Made by a program: the position numbers and the translations under genes | Notes under the pieces: model-generated | What the model was told of the DNA's origin: nothing | Seen by the model: the letters and a program-made list of their open reading frames with translations, nothing else | The model's database searches: none | In this document: positions 1 through 8,198 of the stretch, in pieces | Position numbering within the stretch: position 1 is the first letter of the stretch | Layout: each line of letters starts with the position of its first letter | From: Pseudonocardia broussonetiae | GTDB lineage: Bacteria > Actinomycetota > Actinomycetes > Mycobacteriales > Pseudonocardiaceae | Length of the DNA: 64,000 bases | Direction: 5' to 3' | Assembly: GCF_013155125.1 (NCBI RefSeq) | Contig: NZ_CP053564.1 | Location: 441,501 to 505,500 of the forward strand

Positions 1-201
1 CAGTCGCAGGACCTCGACACGCACGTCCCAGCCGCGGTCGCCGTCCTGCTGGGCGGCGAGCAGCGCGGGCAGCTCCTCGGCCAGCCGGTGCGCGAGCTCG
101 GCCGGCGCCCCGGGGTCGGCCAGCACACCGACCACCGTGGGGCCGGCGGCGGCGGTGGCCCGCCCGCCCGTCGTCGTCCGCGCCTCCGGCACCCCCGTCA
201 C
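1..201 (-). CDS. Partial unknown protein (N-terminal 67 residues)
   Basis: This is the 5' part of a gene that runs off the left edge. I place the GTG start at 199-201 because it overlaps the stop of the upstream alcohol dehydrogenase by four bases (GTGA), the junction style used through this operon. An in-frame GTG three codons later is the alternative. The visible peptide begins VTGVPEARTTTGG, then a region like PTVVGVLADPGAP and a charged helix-like stretch. I do not recognise the family. It is the last visible gene of the operon that starts at 3584. Confidence 0.5.
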   Translation of the reverse strand, partial: MTGVPEARTTTGGRATAAAGPTVVGVLADPGAPAELAHRLAEELPALLAAQQDGDRGWDVRVEVLRL

Positions 202-1373
202 CCGCCCGGACGGAAGACCGCTCGGACGCACCCGTCCTCCTTCTCCTTGAACATGCGGTAGCCCGTCGGCCCGTCCTCGATCGGCATCACGTGGGTGGCG
301 AGGTGCTCGGTCCGGACCTCGTCCCGGCTCATCAGGTCGAGGATCTCCGGGACGTAGCGGTGCCCGTGCTGCTGGGCGCCGCGCAGGGTCAGCGCCTTGT
401 TCATCACCGCGCCGAGGGGGAACTTGTCCACGAGGCCGGCGAACACGCCGAGCGTGAACACCGTCCCGCCCTTGCGGCAGGCCCAGATCGCCTCGCGCAC
501 CGCCGTGGGCCGGTCGGTCTGCAGCCGCATCTGCTGCTTGACCTGGTCGTAGAGGTACTGCGGACCGGGGCTGTGCGCCTCCATCCCCACCGCCTCGATG
601 CAGACGTCCGGACCGCGGCCGCCGCTCATCTCGCGCAGCTCGGCGGGAACGTCGACCTGCTCGTAGTCGAGGGTCTCCGCCCCGATGTGCGTGCGGACCT
701 GCTGGAGGCGGTTGTCGAACCGGTCGATGACGACGACCCGCTCGGCGCCCATGAGCATGGCCTTGCGGGCGGCCATCTGGCCCACCCCGCCCGCACCCCA
801 CACCGCGACGACGTCACCCTGCTTCACCTCGGCCTGGTGGGCACCGGTCCAGCCGGTCGGCGCGGCGTCGGAGGCGAACAGCGCCCGCTCGTCGGAGACG
901 CCGTCGGGGATGGTGAAGGCGCCGTTGTCGGCGTAGGGCACGCGGATGTAGCGCGCGTGGCTCCCCGCCCAGCCACCCATGGCGTGGGAGTACCCGAAGC
1001 AGCCGCCGATGGACTGGCCCCAGAGCGCCTCGGTGATCCCGGGGTTGGGGTTGCCGTTGTCGCACAGCGACCACAGCCCCTGCCGGCAGTACCAGCACTG
1101 CCCGCAGCCGATGAAGGAGACCACCACCACGCGGTCGCCCACCCGGTGCTTCGTCACGCCGCGGCCGACCTCGGCCACCGTGCCCATGAACTCGTGCCCG
1201 AGCACGTCGCCGGCGCGCATGGCCGGGACGTAGCCGCCCACCAGGTGCAGGTCCGAGCCGCACGTCGCGCTCAGCCCCACCTCGAGGATGATGTCGTGGT
1301 CGTTGAGGATCCTGGGCTCGGGGACGTCCTCGACGCCGATCTCGTTGACGCCCCGCCAGGTCACGGCCTTCAT
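198..1373 (-). CDS. Zinc-dependent alcohol dehydrogenase, formaldehyde-dehydrogenase-like (MDR family)
   Basis: A 391-residue medium-chain dehydrogenase/reductase. It starts MKAVTWRGVNEIGVEDVPEP. The catalytic zinc region is CGSDLHLVGGYVP followed by GHEFMGTVAEVG. A second, structural-type cysteine set is CGQCWYCRQGLWSLC. The NAD(P) fold carries GAGGVGQMAARKA. The long substrate-loop region and length match the glutathione-independent formaldehyde/threonine-dehydrogenase-like subgroup. The ATG overlaps the stop of the upstream gene (ATGA) and its own stop overlaps the next start, so the whole set is one transcript. Substrate is not predictable. A second paralogue lies three genes upstream at 2412-3584. 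Confidence 0.9.
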   Translation of the reverse strand: MKAVTWRGVNEIGVEDVPEPRILNDHDIILEVGLSATCGSDLHLVGGYVPAMRAGDVLGHEFMGTVAEVGRGVTKHRVGDRVVVVSFIGCGQCWYCRQGLWSLCDNGNPNPGITEALWGQSIGGCFGYSHAMGGWAGSHARYIRVPYADNGAFTIPDGVSDERALFASDAAPTGWTGAHQAEVKQGDVVAVWGAGGVGQMAARKAMLMGAERVVVIDRFDNRLQQVRTHIGAETLDYEQVDVPAELREMSGGRGPDVCIEAVGMEAHSPGPQYLYDQVKQQMRLQTDRPTAVREAIWACRKGGTVFTLGVFAGLVDKFPLGAVMNKALTLRGAQQHGHRYVPEILDLMSRDEVRTEHLATHVMPIEDGPTGYRMFKEKEDGCVRAVFRPGG

Positions 1374-1855
1374 CGCACACCGGCCTTCGGAGCGGACCGG
1401 GTCCACGACTCCAGGAGCGCGCCGCCGGGGGTCGGGGTCCGCTCGCCGTGCGGTGCGGGGTCGACGGCCAGCACCTCGCCCACCTCGAGGAGCTGCTTGG
1501 CCCGGCGCAGCGCGGACCGCAGGTCGGCCTGCGCGTCGTTGCCGCCCAGCCGGCGCGCCGCGGTCCCCGACGCCTGGTCGCGCAGCCGGGCCGCCAGCTC
1601 GGTGCCCTTGCCGTCGGCGGCCGGGCGGACGCGCACCTCGATGCGCTCGCCGAACTCGGCGAGGGGCGCGGGCAGCGCCGCGCTGTCGATGTCGGTCAGG
1701 TCGCGGAACACGGTCACCACGAGCCAACCCGACGCCGGCCCGCCCGCGCCGGCGGGCCGGGAGGCGGAGGGGTCGATCGTCCACCGCACCAGGCGGACGA
1801 CGGTGCCGCCGGCGCGGGCGGCGAGGGTCGCGGCGGTCCCGATGGCGGAGGTCAT
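1370..1855 (-). CDS. Conserved hypothetical protein
   Basis: A 161-residue protein starting MTSAIGTAATLAARAGG. The middle reads like a small alpha/beta domain (GWLVVTVFRDLTDID, then ERIEVRVRPAADGKGTEL), followed by a helical tail with LRRAKQLLEVGEVL. A ligand-binding SRPBCC-like fold is possible but I cannot support it from motifs. It overlaps both neighbours by 4 nt, which ties it to the dehydrogenases and the PfpI protein. Alternative upstream in-frame starts would run deep into the PfpI gene and are unlikely. Confidence 0.7.
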   Translation of the reverse strand: MTSAIGTAATLAARAGGTVVRLVRWTIDPSASRPAGAGGPASGWLVVTVFRDLTDIDSAALPAPLAEFGERIEVRVRPAADGKGTELAARLRDQASGTAARRLGGNDAQADLRSALRRAKQLLEVGEVLAVDPAPHGERTPTPGGALLESWTRSAPKAGVR

Positions 1856-2427
1856 GACCCACCCCCTGCGGCGGCGGGCTGCGGGGCCCGGGCGAACTCC
1901 TGCACGATGCGCTCGCAGAAGGCGGGCAGGTCGTCCGGCGACCGGCTCGTCGTGATGTTGCCGTCGGTGACCACCTCCTCGTCGACCACCTCCGCCCCGG
2001 CGTTGCGCAGGTCGGTGCGCACGCTCGGGTACGAGGTCAGGCGACGGCCCCGCGCGACGTCGGCCTCGACGAAGTTCCACGGGCCGTGGCAGATCGACGC
2101 GACCGGCTTGCCCGACCGGACGAAGTCCCGGACGAACCCCACCGCGGCGGGTTCCATCCGCAGCTTGTCCGGGTTCACCGTCCCGCCCGGCAGGAGCAGC
2201 GCCTCGTAGTCGTCGACCGACGCCGCGCCGACCAGCTGGTCCACCGCGAAGGTGCCGGCGTCGGCGAGGTCGTGGTCGCGCGCCTGGATCTCACCGCTCG
2301 AGATCGAGACGACGACGGTGCGGGCCCCTGCGTCCTCCAGCGCCTGCCGCGGCTGCTCCAGCTCCACCCGCTCGACCCCGTCGGCCGCGAGTATCGCCAC
2401 TCTCCGTCCGCTCAGTTCCCCTGCCAT
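1852..2427 (-). CDS. DJ-1/PfpI family protein (type 1 glutamine amidotransferase-like)
   Basis: A 191-residue DJ-1/PfpI protein. The nucleophile elbow is ASICHGPW, with the cysteine in the usual position after the GKPVASIC strand; the preceding ALLLPGG and the N-terminal GRRVAILAADGVE match the family. Members include proteases, deglycase-like and stress proteins that deal with reactive aldehydes. The ATG is one base downstream of the ancestral stop of the alcohol dehydrogenase upstream, and its stop overlaps the next start. Co-transcription with two dehydrogenases fits aldehyde or carbonyl stress, an inference from context only. Confidence 0.88.
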   Translation of the reverse strand: MAGELSGRRVAILAADGVERVELEQPRQALEDAGARTVVVSISSGEIQARDHDLADAGTFAVDQLVGAASVDDYEALLLPGGTVNPDKLRMEPAAVGFVRDFVRSGKPVASICHGPWNFVEADVARGRRLTSYPSVRTDLRNAGAEVVDEEVVTDGNITTSRSPDDLPAFCERIVQEFARAPQPAAAGGGS

Positions 2428-3584
2428 GTCACGCTCCCGCCGTCGTCGGGTGGAGGACGACCTTGGTCCAGCCGTCGTCCCGCTTGTCGAAGTGCTCGTA
2501 GGCCTCGGGGGCCCCGGTCCAGCGGCAGCTCGTGGCTGACGATGAAGGACGGCTCGGCCTTGCCCGCGGCGATGAGGTCGCGCAGCTGCCGGTTGTACTT
2601 CTTGACCGGGGCCTGGCCGCTGCCGATGTGCTGGCCCTTGAACCAGAACGTGCCGTAGTCGAAGGCGAGCTTGCCCTGCTTCGCCAGCTCGTCGGAGGCT
2701 CCGGGGTCCTGCGGCACGAAGACGCCGACGTTGCCGATCCTCCCGGTGAAGCGCACCGAGGCGACCAGCCGGTTCATGGTCAGGTTGGCCTGCTCCTGGC
2801 CGTCGGGCTCGTGCGCCTGGTAGCCGACGCACTCGCAGCCGTTGTCCGCACCCAGGCCCATGGTCTGGTCGAGGACGGCCTGCACCGGGTCCACCTTCGA
2901 GTCGTCGATGGCGATCGCCCCGATCGACTCGGCCAGGCGCAGCCGGTCGGGGTGCCGGTCGACGACCATCACCTTGCCCGCGCCGCGGATCGTGGCCGAG
3001 AGGGCCGCCATCAGCCCGACCGGGCCGGCGCCGTAGATCACGGTCTGGTCGCCGGGCTGCACACCGGCCAGCTCGGTGGCGTGGTAGCCGGTCGGGAAGA
3101 TGTCGGCGAGCATCACGTAGTCGGTCTGCCGCTGCTCGGCGTCCTCGCCGAGCCGCAGGCAGTTGAAGTCGCCCCAGGGCACGCGCAGCAGCTCGGCCTG
3201 ACCCCCGCCGTAGGGGCCCATGTCGGCGAAGCCGTACGCGGCGCCGGCCATGTTCGGCTCCGGCTGCGCGGTGAGGCAGTAGTTCGTGAGCTGGTGCTCG
3301 CAGTTCTTGCAGTGCCCGCAGGCGATGTTGAAGGGGAGGACGACCCAGTCGTCCACCTTGATCTTGTCGACCCCCGCTCCGACCTCGACCACCTGGCCCA
3401 GGTTCTCGTGCCCGAACCAGCGGCCGGGCTCGAAGTCCGTCCGCCCCTCGTACATGTGCAGGTCCGAACCGCAGATGTTCGCCGACGTGATCCGCACCAG
3501 GACGTCGGTCGGGCGCTCGATCCGAGCGTCCGGTACGTCCTTGACACTGACCTGCCGCGGCGCTTCGTACACCACTGCCTTCAC
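2412..3584 (-). CDS. Zinc-dependent alcohol/formaldehyde dehydrogenase with a frameshifted C-terminus
   Basis: An MDR dehydrogenase starting with GTG (VKAVVYEAPRQVSV), preceded by GAGGAG at good spacing. Catalytic zinc motifs CGSDLHMYEGRTDF and GHENLGQVVEVG, structural cysteines CGHCKNCEHQLTNYC, cofactor motif GAGPVGLMAALSA. The frame breaks near 2510-2516, where the strand reads GGGGCCCCC: the current frame ends in an Arg/Pro-rich tail and stops at 2412, inside the next gene. Removing one base restores a family-like ending (RAPEAYEHFDKRDDGWTK...) with a stop at 2429-2431, one base before the next ATG. Either a recent frameshift or a sequencing error in the homopolymer; the catalytic core is intact. 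Confidence 0.85.
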   Translation of the reverse strand: MKAVVYEAPRQVSVKDVPDARIERPTDVLVRITSANICGSDLHMYEGRTDFEPGRWFGHENLGQVVEVGAGVDKIKVDDWVVLPFNIACGHCKNCEHQLTNYCLTAQPEPNMAGAAYGFADMGPYGGGQAELLRVPWGDFNCLRLGEDAEQRQTDYVMLADIFPTGYHATELAGVQPGDQTVIYGAGPVGLMAALSATIRGAGKVMVVDRHPDRLRLAESIGAIAIDDSKVDPVQAVLDQTMGLGADNGCECVGYQAHEPDGQEQANLTMNRLVASVRFTGRIGNVGVFVPQDPGASDELAKQGKLAFDYGTFWFKGQHIGSGQAPVKKYNRQLRDLIAAGKAEPSFIVSHELPLDRGPRGLRALRQAGRRLDQGRPPPDDGGSVTWQGN

Positions 3585-3708
3585 GCTGCCTCCTCGTCCG
3601 TGTGCTTCTCGCGCAACCTGGATCGGTGATCTCGATTGCACCCGTCGCGACGCGTGAGCCGCTATCGGCAGATCTGCCGATCTGAGGGAGCGGCCGGAGG
3701 CGGGACGG

Positions 3709-4638
3709 TCAACGGCGACGCGAGACGAGGACGTCCGGGTCGTCGACCGCGTCGAGGAGGTGGTCGACGAGGCGCCGGACCGCAGGGCGGATCGGCGGGC
3801 GCCAGACGACCTCCAGGTCGAGCAGCAACGGCGGGTGGAGCGGCCGCACGACGATCCCGTCGACGTCCATGTGCTCGGCGACCCCGAGGATGCCCGGGGC
3901 CACGCCCGATCCCGCTGCGACCGCCCGCAGCATCGCCTCGGGACTGTTGATGAGGTCCGGCTCGACGACGACCTGCCCCGCGTGCGCCCCTCCCGGCAGG
4001 AGGTGGTCGACGGTCCGCTGCCAGACGCCGGAGAAGGGGGACCACGGGAACATCACGACCGTCACCGCCGACCCGTGGCCGAGCTCGGTGACCGGGACCT
4101 CGGACCGGTCGGCGAGCGGGTGCGCCTGCGGCAGGACGACCCCGAACAGCACCGACCCGAGGACGACGCCGTGGAGGTCGCGGTGCTCCTGCGGCCGGTT
4201 CCAGACGACGGCCGCATCGGCGCGGGCCTGCCGGACGGCCTCGACGGCGTCGTCGCCGGGACTGGAGGTCACGACGACCTCGGTGCCCGGGACGGCGACG
4301 CCGACGAGCCGCAGCGGCCCGTCGAGGACCCGCTCGGCCATCGTGCAGACCCGCAGGGTCACCTGCTCCCGACGGTCCGGCCCCACGGACCGCACGTCCT
4401 CGCGCGCCCGGTCCACCTCGGCCAGGATCACCCGTGCCCGCTCCAGCAGGACGCGCCCCGCGGGCGTCAGCTCCGCCCCGCGGGGGGTGCGGTCGAACAG
4501 CGTCACGCGCAGGTCCCGCTCCAGCGCGCGGATCTGCTGGGACAGCGACGGGGTGGCGATGTGCAGCCGGCGCGCGGCCGCGGAGAAGCGCCGCTCCTCC
4601 GCCACGGCCACGAAGTACCTGAGCCGGCGCAGTTCCAC
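3709..4638 (-). CDS. LysR family transcriptional regulator
   Basis: A 309-residue LysR-type regulator. I choose the GTG at 4636-4638 (VELRRLRYFVAVAEERRFSAAARRLHI), which puts the N-terminal winged helix at residues 1-60 as usual; a longer frame to 4755 would add an atypical extension. The helix-turn-helix is ATPSLSQQIRALERDLRVTLFDR, followed by the effector-binding region (LPQAHPLADRSEVPV, then NSPEAMLRAVAAGSGVAPG). It is read in the same direction as the dehydrogenase operon from 3584 and away from the LuxR gene, so either could be its target. Confidence 0.9.
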   Translation of the reverse strand: MELRRLRYFVAVAEERRFSAAARRLHIATPSLSQQIRALERDLRVTLFDRTPRGAELTPAGRVLLERARVILAEVDRAREDVRSVGPDRREQVTLRVCTMAERVLDGPLRLVGVAVPGTEVVVTSSPGDDAVEAVRQARADAAVVWNRPQEHRDLHGVVLGSVLFGVVLPQAHPLADRSEVPVTELGHGSAVTVVMFPWSPFSGVWQRTVDHLLPGGAHAGQVVVEPDLINSPEAMLRAVAAGSGVAPGILGVAEHMDVDGIVVRPLHPPLLLDLEVVWRPPIRPAVRRLVDHLLDAVDDPDVLVSRRR

Positions 4639-4829
4639 AACGCCGCACGGTACGCCGGGCGAGGCGGTGCGGCCGGTGTTAGGCGGGGCCTCACGGACCG
4701 GTGGACCTGCGTCACGGCGGGCGCGGTGCACGGGGCTCCGCGGGGTACCTGCCACTGGTCAGCACCTCCCGACAGGTCGATGAGCCGGTCTCGGTGGGGC
4801 TGGGATCGGCCGGCTCGTGAGGGGGAGAC

Positions 4830-5816
4830 GTGCGTTCGTACCGGGCGGGTGAGCTGCTGCTCGCCGAGACCGCCACCTCGCCCGGCAGCACGTCCGAGCG
4901 CGCGCAGGCCCTGCTCGAGGTGCTCCGCCGGGTCGTCCCGTTCGACGGGGCGTGGCTGGCGCTGGCCGACCCGCTCGGTCGCGGCTACCACTCGCTGGCG
5001 AGCGTCGACGTGGACGTCCCGACCGTCGAGCACCTGTCGGGGGCGCTGATGTCGCGGAAGGTCGGGTGCGTGCATCCGACGTCGGCCCCGCCGGAGCTGC
5101 CGCACCCGCCCGAGGAGCTGCCGAGCACCCCTTTCGCCTTCCACGAAGCGCTGGCGCTCGCCCTCTTCGCGCCTTCCGGGCGGCACGTCGGCTTCCTCGC
5201 GCTGCTGTCGGGAAGCCGTCAGCCGTCGCCCTCGGCCACCCGCCGTCGGCTCCGACGACTCGCCCCGGTGCTCGCACGCGGCATCGACCCGATGCGTTCG
5301 CTGCTCGGCACCGCGCACCTGGTGCGTGGGGCCACCGCCGGCGCGGTGCTCCGCGCGGACGGCGGCTGCCAACCGCTGCCGAGCCTGCCGGCGCACCCCC
5401 TGCTGGACCCCGGCTCGTCCGTCCTGGCCGTGGCGCGGGAGCGCATCGACGACGGACACCTGCACTCGTCGTTCCTCTGGCCGCGGGGCGGCCCGCACGC
5501 CCCCGACGGGCACGTCCGCGTCACGGTCCTGTCGGCACCCGAGGACGTGCCGCCCGGGCTGACCGGCCTGGCCCTGCTGTCACCGGCGACCGACCTGCGC
5601 GGGCTGACCCCGCGGGAGATCGAGGTGCTGGGGCTGCTGGTCGAGGGCCGCTCGAACCAGGAGATCGCCCGGACGCTGGTCGTCGCCCCGCGGACCGTGG
5701 CCTCCCACGTCGAACACGTCCTCGGCAAGCTCGGGGCGTCGACGAGGACCCTCGCGGCGGTCCGGGCGGAGCGGGAGGGGCTCTACGTCCCGCACCGGGA
5801 GCGCCGGTGCGGGTGA
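4830..5816 (+). CDS. LuxR family transcriptional regulator (helix-turn-helix, GAF-like sensor)
   Basis: A 328-residue protein with a GTG start behind GAGGGGGA. The C-terminal 65 residues are a LuxR/GerE DNA-binding domain: LTPREIEVLGLLVEGRSNQEIA, then VAPRTVASHVEHVLGKLGAS. The N-terminal part (VLRRVVPFDGAWLALADPLGR, VGFLALLSGSR) resembles a GAF-type sensor, but no ligand residues can be named. It is divergent from the LysR gene and convergent with the MetF-like gene, 7 bp away. A decayed copy of its DNA-binding end lies at 6892-7008. Confidence 0.88.
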   Translation: MRSYRAGELLLAETATSPGSTSERAQALLEVLRRVVPFDGAWLALADPLGRGYHSLASVDVDVPTVEHLSGALMSRKVGCVHPTSAPPELPHPPEELPSTPFAFHEALALALFAPSGRHVGFLALLSGSRQPSPSATRRRLRRLAPVLARGIDPMRSLLGTAHLVRGATAGAVLRADGGCQPLPSLPAHPLLDPGSSVLAVARERIDDGHLHSSFLWPRGGPHAPDGHVRVTVLSAPEDVPPGLTGLALLSPATDLRGLTPREIEVLGLLVEGRSNQEIARTLVVAPRTVASHVEHVLGKLGASTRTLAAVRAEREGLYVPHRERRCG

Positions 5817-5823
5817 GCTCTCC

Positions 5824-6780
5824 TCACCGGTGGGCCTCGTCCCTCCGGTCCAGCAGGCTGCGGACCTCGCGGGCGAGGTCGATCGAGGCGTCGATCTCGA
5901 CCTTGCGGTTGGTGAGGCTCTCGACGTTGATCCCGAACGGCAGCCCGAGCCGGCGGCAGAACGCGACGAGGACCCGGGCGTTGACGACGCACTGCTCGGA
6001 GGACACCGTCAGCGGGTCCCCGGACCGGGTGATCTCGGTCCGCAGCCAGCCGGGGACGTCGATGCCGAGCCAGGACATGAACTCCAGGGTCGTCACCGAG
6101 CCGCACGGCGCCAGGGTCAGCACGACCGGCCGCGGCTCCAGACCGAGGTCGCGGCAGCCGTAGGCGTAGTCCGACAGCAGGTTCCGGGTGCGGTCCAGGT
6201 CGTAGCAGACCTGCGAGACGAAGAACTCGCAGCCGGCGTCCTGCTTGCGCAGCATGCGCCGGTGCTCCGCCCCCGCGTTCGCGTGCCGCTCGGCGATGAC
6301 CACACCGCCCATGCGCGGCGCACGCGGGAGCTCGGCGTGCCGGCGGTAGGCCTCGGGCAGGCTCGTCCGCACCACCTGGTCCCGCGACGCGGCCCCGACC
6401 AGCACGGTCAGCACCCGGTCGCGGCGGGTCTCCGACAACCACCGGCCCAGCTCGTCCCCGCTGTACTTGCTCACGGCGCGGTAGACGACCACCGGCCCGG
6501 CCCAGCCGCTGAGGTGCCGGTCGAGGAAGACGGCCGGATCCATCATCGGCATGAACGGGAACGGCCGCGGGGTCGCGGACCGGTCCACCTCGGCGTCCAC
6601 GTCGTAGAGGATCAGCCCGTCGACCCGCACCGACCGGAGCCGGCTCAGGGCCGCCTCGGCGACGGCGTCCGCCTGCTCGGCGGTGGTGGCCGCCCGCGGC
6701 GGGGTCAGGCCGTAGAGCAGGACGCCGTCCCGGGTCCTGGCCAGGAGATCGGCGGCACTGGTGGTCTCGTGGGGCGCCAT
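5824..6780 (-). CDS. Methylenetetrahydrofolate reductase-like protein
   Basis: A 318-residue protein of the MetF/methylenetetrahydrofolate reductase-like TIM-barrel group. Seen in the sequence: an N-terminal LLYGLTPPRAATTAEQADAV strand-loop, LILYDVDAEVD, the central GGVVIAERHANAGAEHRRML, and FFVSQVCYDLDRTRNLL, which matches the FAD-barrel region. It is shorter and more divergent than canonical MetF, so the activity may differ. The ATG at 6778-6780 is the family-length start. Role in one-carbon metabolism is a family inference. Confidence 0.75.
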   Translation of the reverse strand: MAPHETTSAADLLARTRDGVLLYGLTPPRAATTAEQADAVAEAALSRLRSVRVDGLILYDVDAEVDRSATPRPFPFMPMMDPAVFLDRHLSGWAGPVVVYRAVSKYSGDELGRWLSETRRDRVLTVLVGAASRDQVVRTSLPEAYRRHAELPRAPRMGGVVIAERHANAGAEHRRMLRKQDAGCEFFVSQVCYDLDRTRNLLSDYAYGCRDLGLEPRPVVLTLAPCGSVTTLEFMSWLGIDVPGWLRTEITRSGDPLTVSSEQCVVNARVLVAFCRRLGLPFGINVESLTNRKVEIDASIDLAREVRSLLDRRDEAHR

Positions 6781-6891
6781 CGGTGAATCATGGCGGGGCG
6801 AGGGGTCGCGTCGCAGGAACGTCCACCTCGCGGGCGAGCCGGTGCAGCGCTCCAGGCGCCTCGACGGCCGCCCGAGGACCGGTCGGATCGA

Positions 6892-7008
6892 TCTCGCCCC
6901 GCGGACCGTGGCCGCCCACCCGGAGCACGTCCTAGGCGAGCTGGGGGCGTCGGCGCGGACCTTCGCGGCGGTGCGCGCGCAGCGGGAGGGGCCTGTACGT
7001 TCCGGCCA
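6892..7008 (+). pseudogene. Remnant of a LuxR-type DNA-binding domain
   Basis: About 117 bp are closely similar to the 3' end of the LuxR gene at 4830-5816. The readable fragment LAPRTVAAHPEHVLGELGAS, then RTFAAVRAQREG, parallels VAPRTVASHVEHVLGKLGAS, then RTLAAVRAEREG in the intact gene. The start and sensor part are missing and the match ends with an indel (gggcctgtacgtt versus gggctctacgtc). This is a truncated duplicate or the relic of a lost paralogue. The rest of 6781-7038 shows nothing else except the promoter region of the next gene. Confidence 0.7.
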
Positions 7009-7038
7009 GATCCCTGCTCTGGACACAGGAGGTGGCAC

Positions 7039-7782
7039 ATGACCGACGGCAGCGGCCTGCAGCGCCGACCCCTCCAGGGTGTGGTCAACATGGTCGCCCG
7101 GACCCTGCTGCGCATCCCGCTCCTGTCCCGGCTCGTGGGGAGGGGGCTGATCGTCCTGTACGTCGTCGGGCGCAAGTCCGGGAACCGGTACACGGTGCCG
7201 ATGGCGTACGTGCGACACGAGGGCGCCCTCCTGCTCGGGTCGGGGTTCGCCTGGGGCAAGAACCTGCGCACCGGCGATGCGCTGGAGGTCCGTTACAAGG
7301 GCGAGCGCCGTGTGGCCGATGTCCGGGTCCTGACCGATGAGGCGTCGGTGGTCGAGCACTACGCCGTGATCGCGCGCCGCAATCCCGGCTTCGCGAGGTT
7401 CAACGGTGTCGGGTTCGGCGCCGACGGAGATCCCGATCCCGACGACCTGCACGGCGTGGACGAACGGTGCTCGGGTCTTCCTGCTGACACTGCGCTGATC
7501 ACGCGCAGCACCTCTCGCCGCGGACCGGGTCCGTCGCGGTCAGGCGGAGTGCGTGGTGCCCAGCCCTGCCCGGCGCACCTTCCCGCTCTCCGTGCGCGGC
7601 AGGTGGTCGACCGACTCCCTGCGCGACGTGCGCGAGCCGACGCGGCGCGCTGGGCGCGGCTCCGGCGACCGTCACATGCTCGTCAACCGCAATGGCCGAC
7701 CGGGCGCAGCACCTCGCCCGCCGCGGCGGCAGCACGTGGACCGGCCGGGATGATCCCGCGCAGTCGTGACGACGCTTCGTGA
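7039..7782 (+). CDS. Deazaflavin (F420)-dependent nitroreductase-family protein, 3' end frameshifted
   Basis: ATG preceded by AGGAGG. The first ~140 residues fit the DUF385/Ddn-like family of F420-binding oxidoreductases: VGRKSGNRYTVPMAYVRHEGALLLGSGFAWGKNLRTG, then VVEHYAVIARRNPGFARFNGVGFGADGDPDPDDL. After that the open frame becomes an Arg/Pro-rich tail to 7782. A neighbouring frame from about 7455 gives WTNGARVFLLTLR and a stop at 7496-7498, the normal family ending (~153 residues). So the gene most likely ended at 7498 and has a frameshift near 7453-7456; the tail is probably not native. Between 7783 and the att repeat I see no gene. Confidence 0.7.
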   Translation: MTDGSGLQRRPLQGVVNMVARTLLRIPLLSRLVGRGLIVLYVVGRKSGNRYTVPMAYVRHEGALLLGSGFAWGKNLRTGDALEVRYKGERRVADVRVLTDEASVVEHYAVIARRNPGFARFNGVGFGADGDPDPDDLHGVDERCSGLPADTALITRSTSRRGPGPSRSGGVRGAQPCPAHLPALRARQVVDRLPARRARADAARWARLRRPSHARQPQWPTGRSTSPAAAAARGPAGMIPRSRDDAS

Positions 7783-7925
7783 GCCGGCCTTGACCGGCGC
7801 GGGCCATGACCCGGACCGACCCGGTGGCAGCTGCTCGGGGCGGCCCGTCGGGCGAGCTCGGTGTCCCGGACTGTGGAGCTCGAGATGCGAGCCCCGAGGT
7901 CACGCGGAAGCCTGCGGGGGATGGA

Positions 7926-7976
<51 letters not shown>

Positions 7977-8198
7977 GAAAGCCGTGCGCCGTCTCCAATG
8001 CCTCTACCAGCAGCTTTAGCACCCACTCTCGCCCCGGCCTGCCCCTCCTGCCGCACCACGCGCCGACAGTTCGCACCACGCAGTGCACCACGCGAGGTGC
8101 GAGCGGTTCAAGCTTCGTGGCGGCCCCGGACGAGGCAGGGCGCGCCGTCGTCGGATGTCACCGCAGGAACGGTCTCTAGCGCTACCGCGAGCGCCTAA

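Noticed and set aside
7499..7782. Native C-terminal domain of the F420-type protein
   Set aside because: Low-complexity Arg/Pro/Ala sequence; the family-typical ending is in another frame and stops at 7498.
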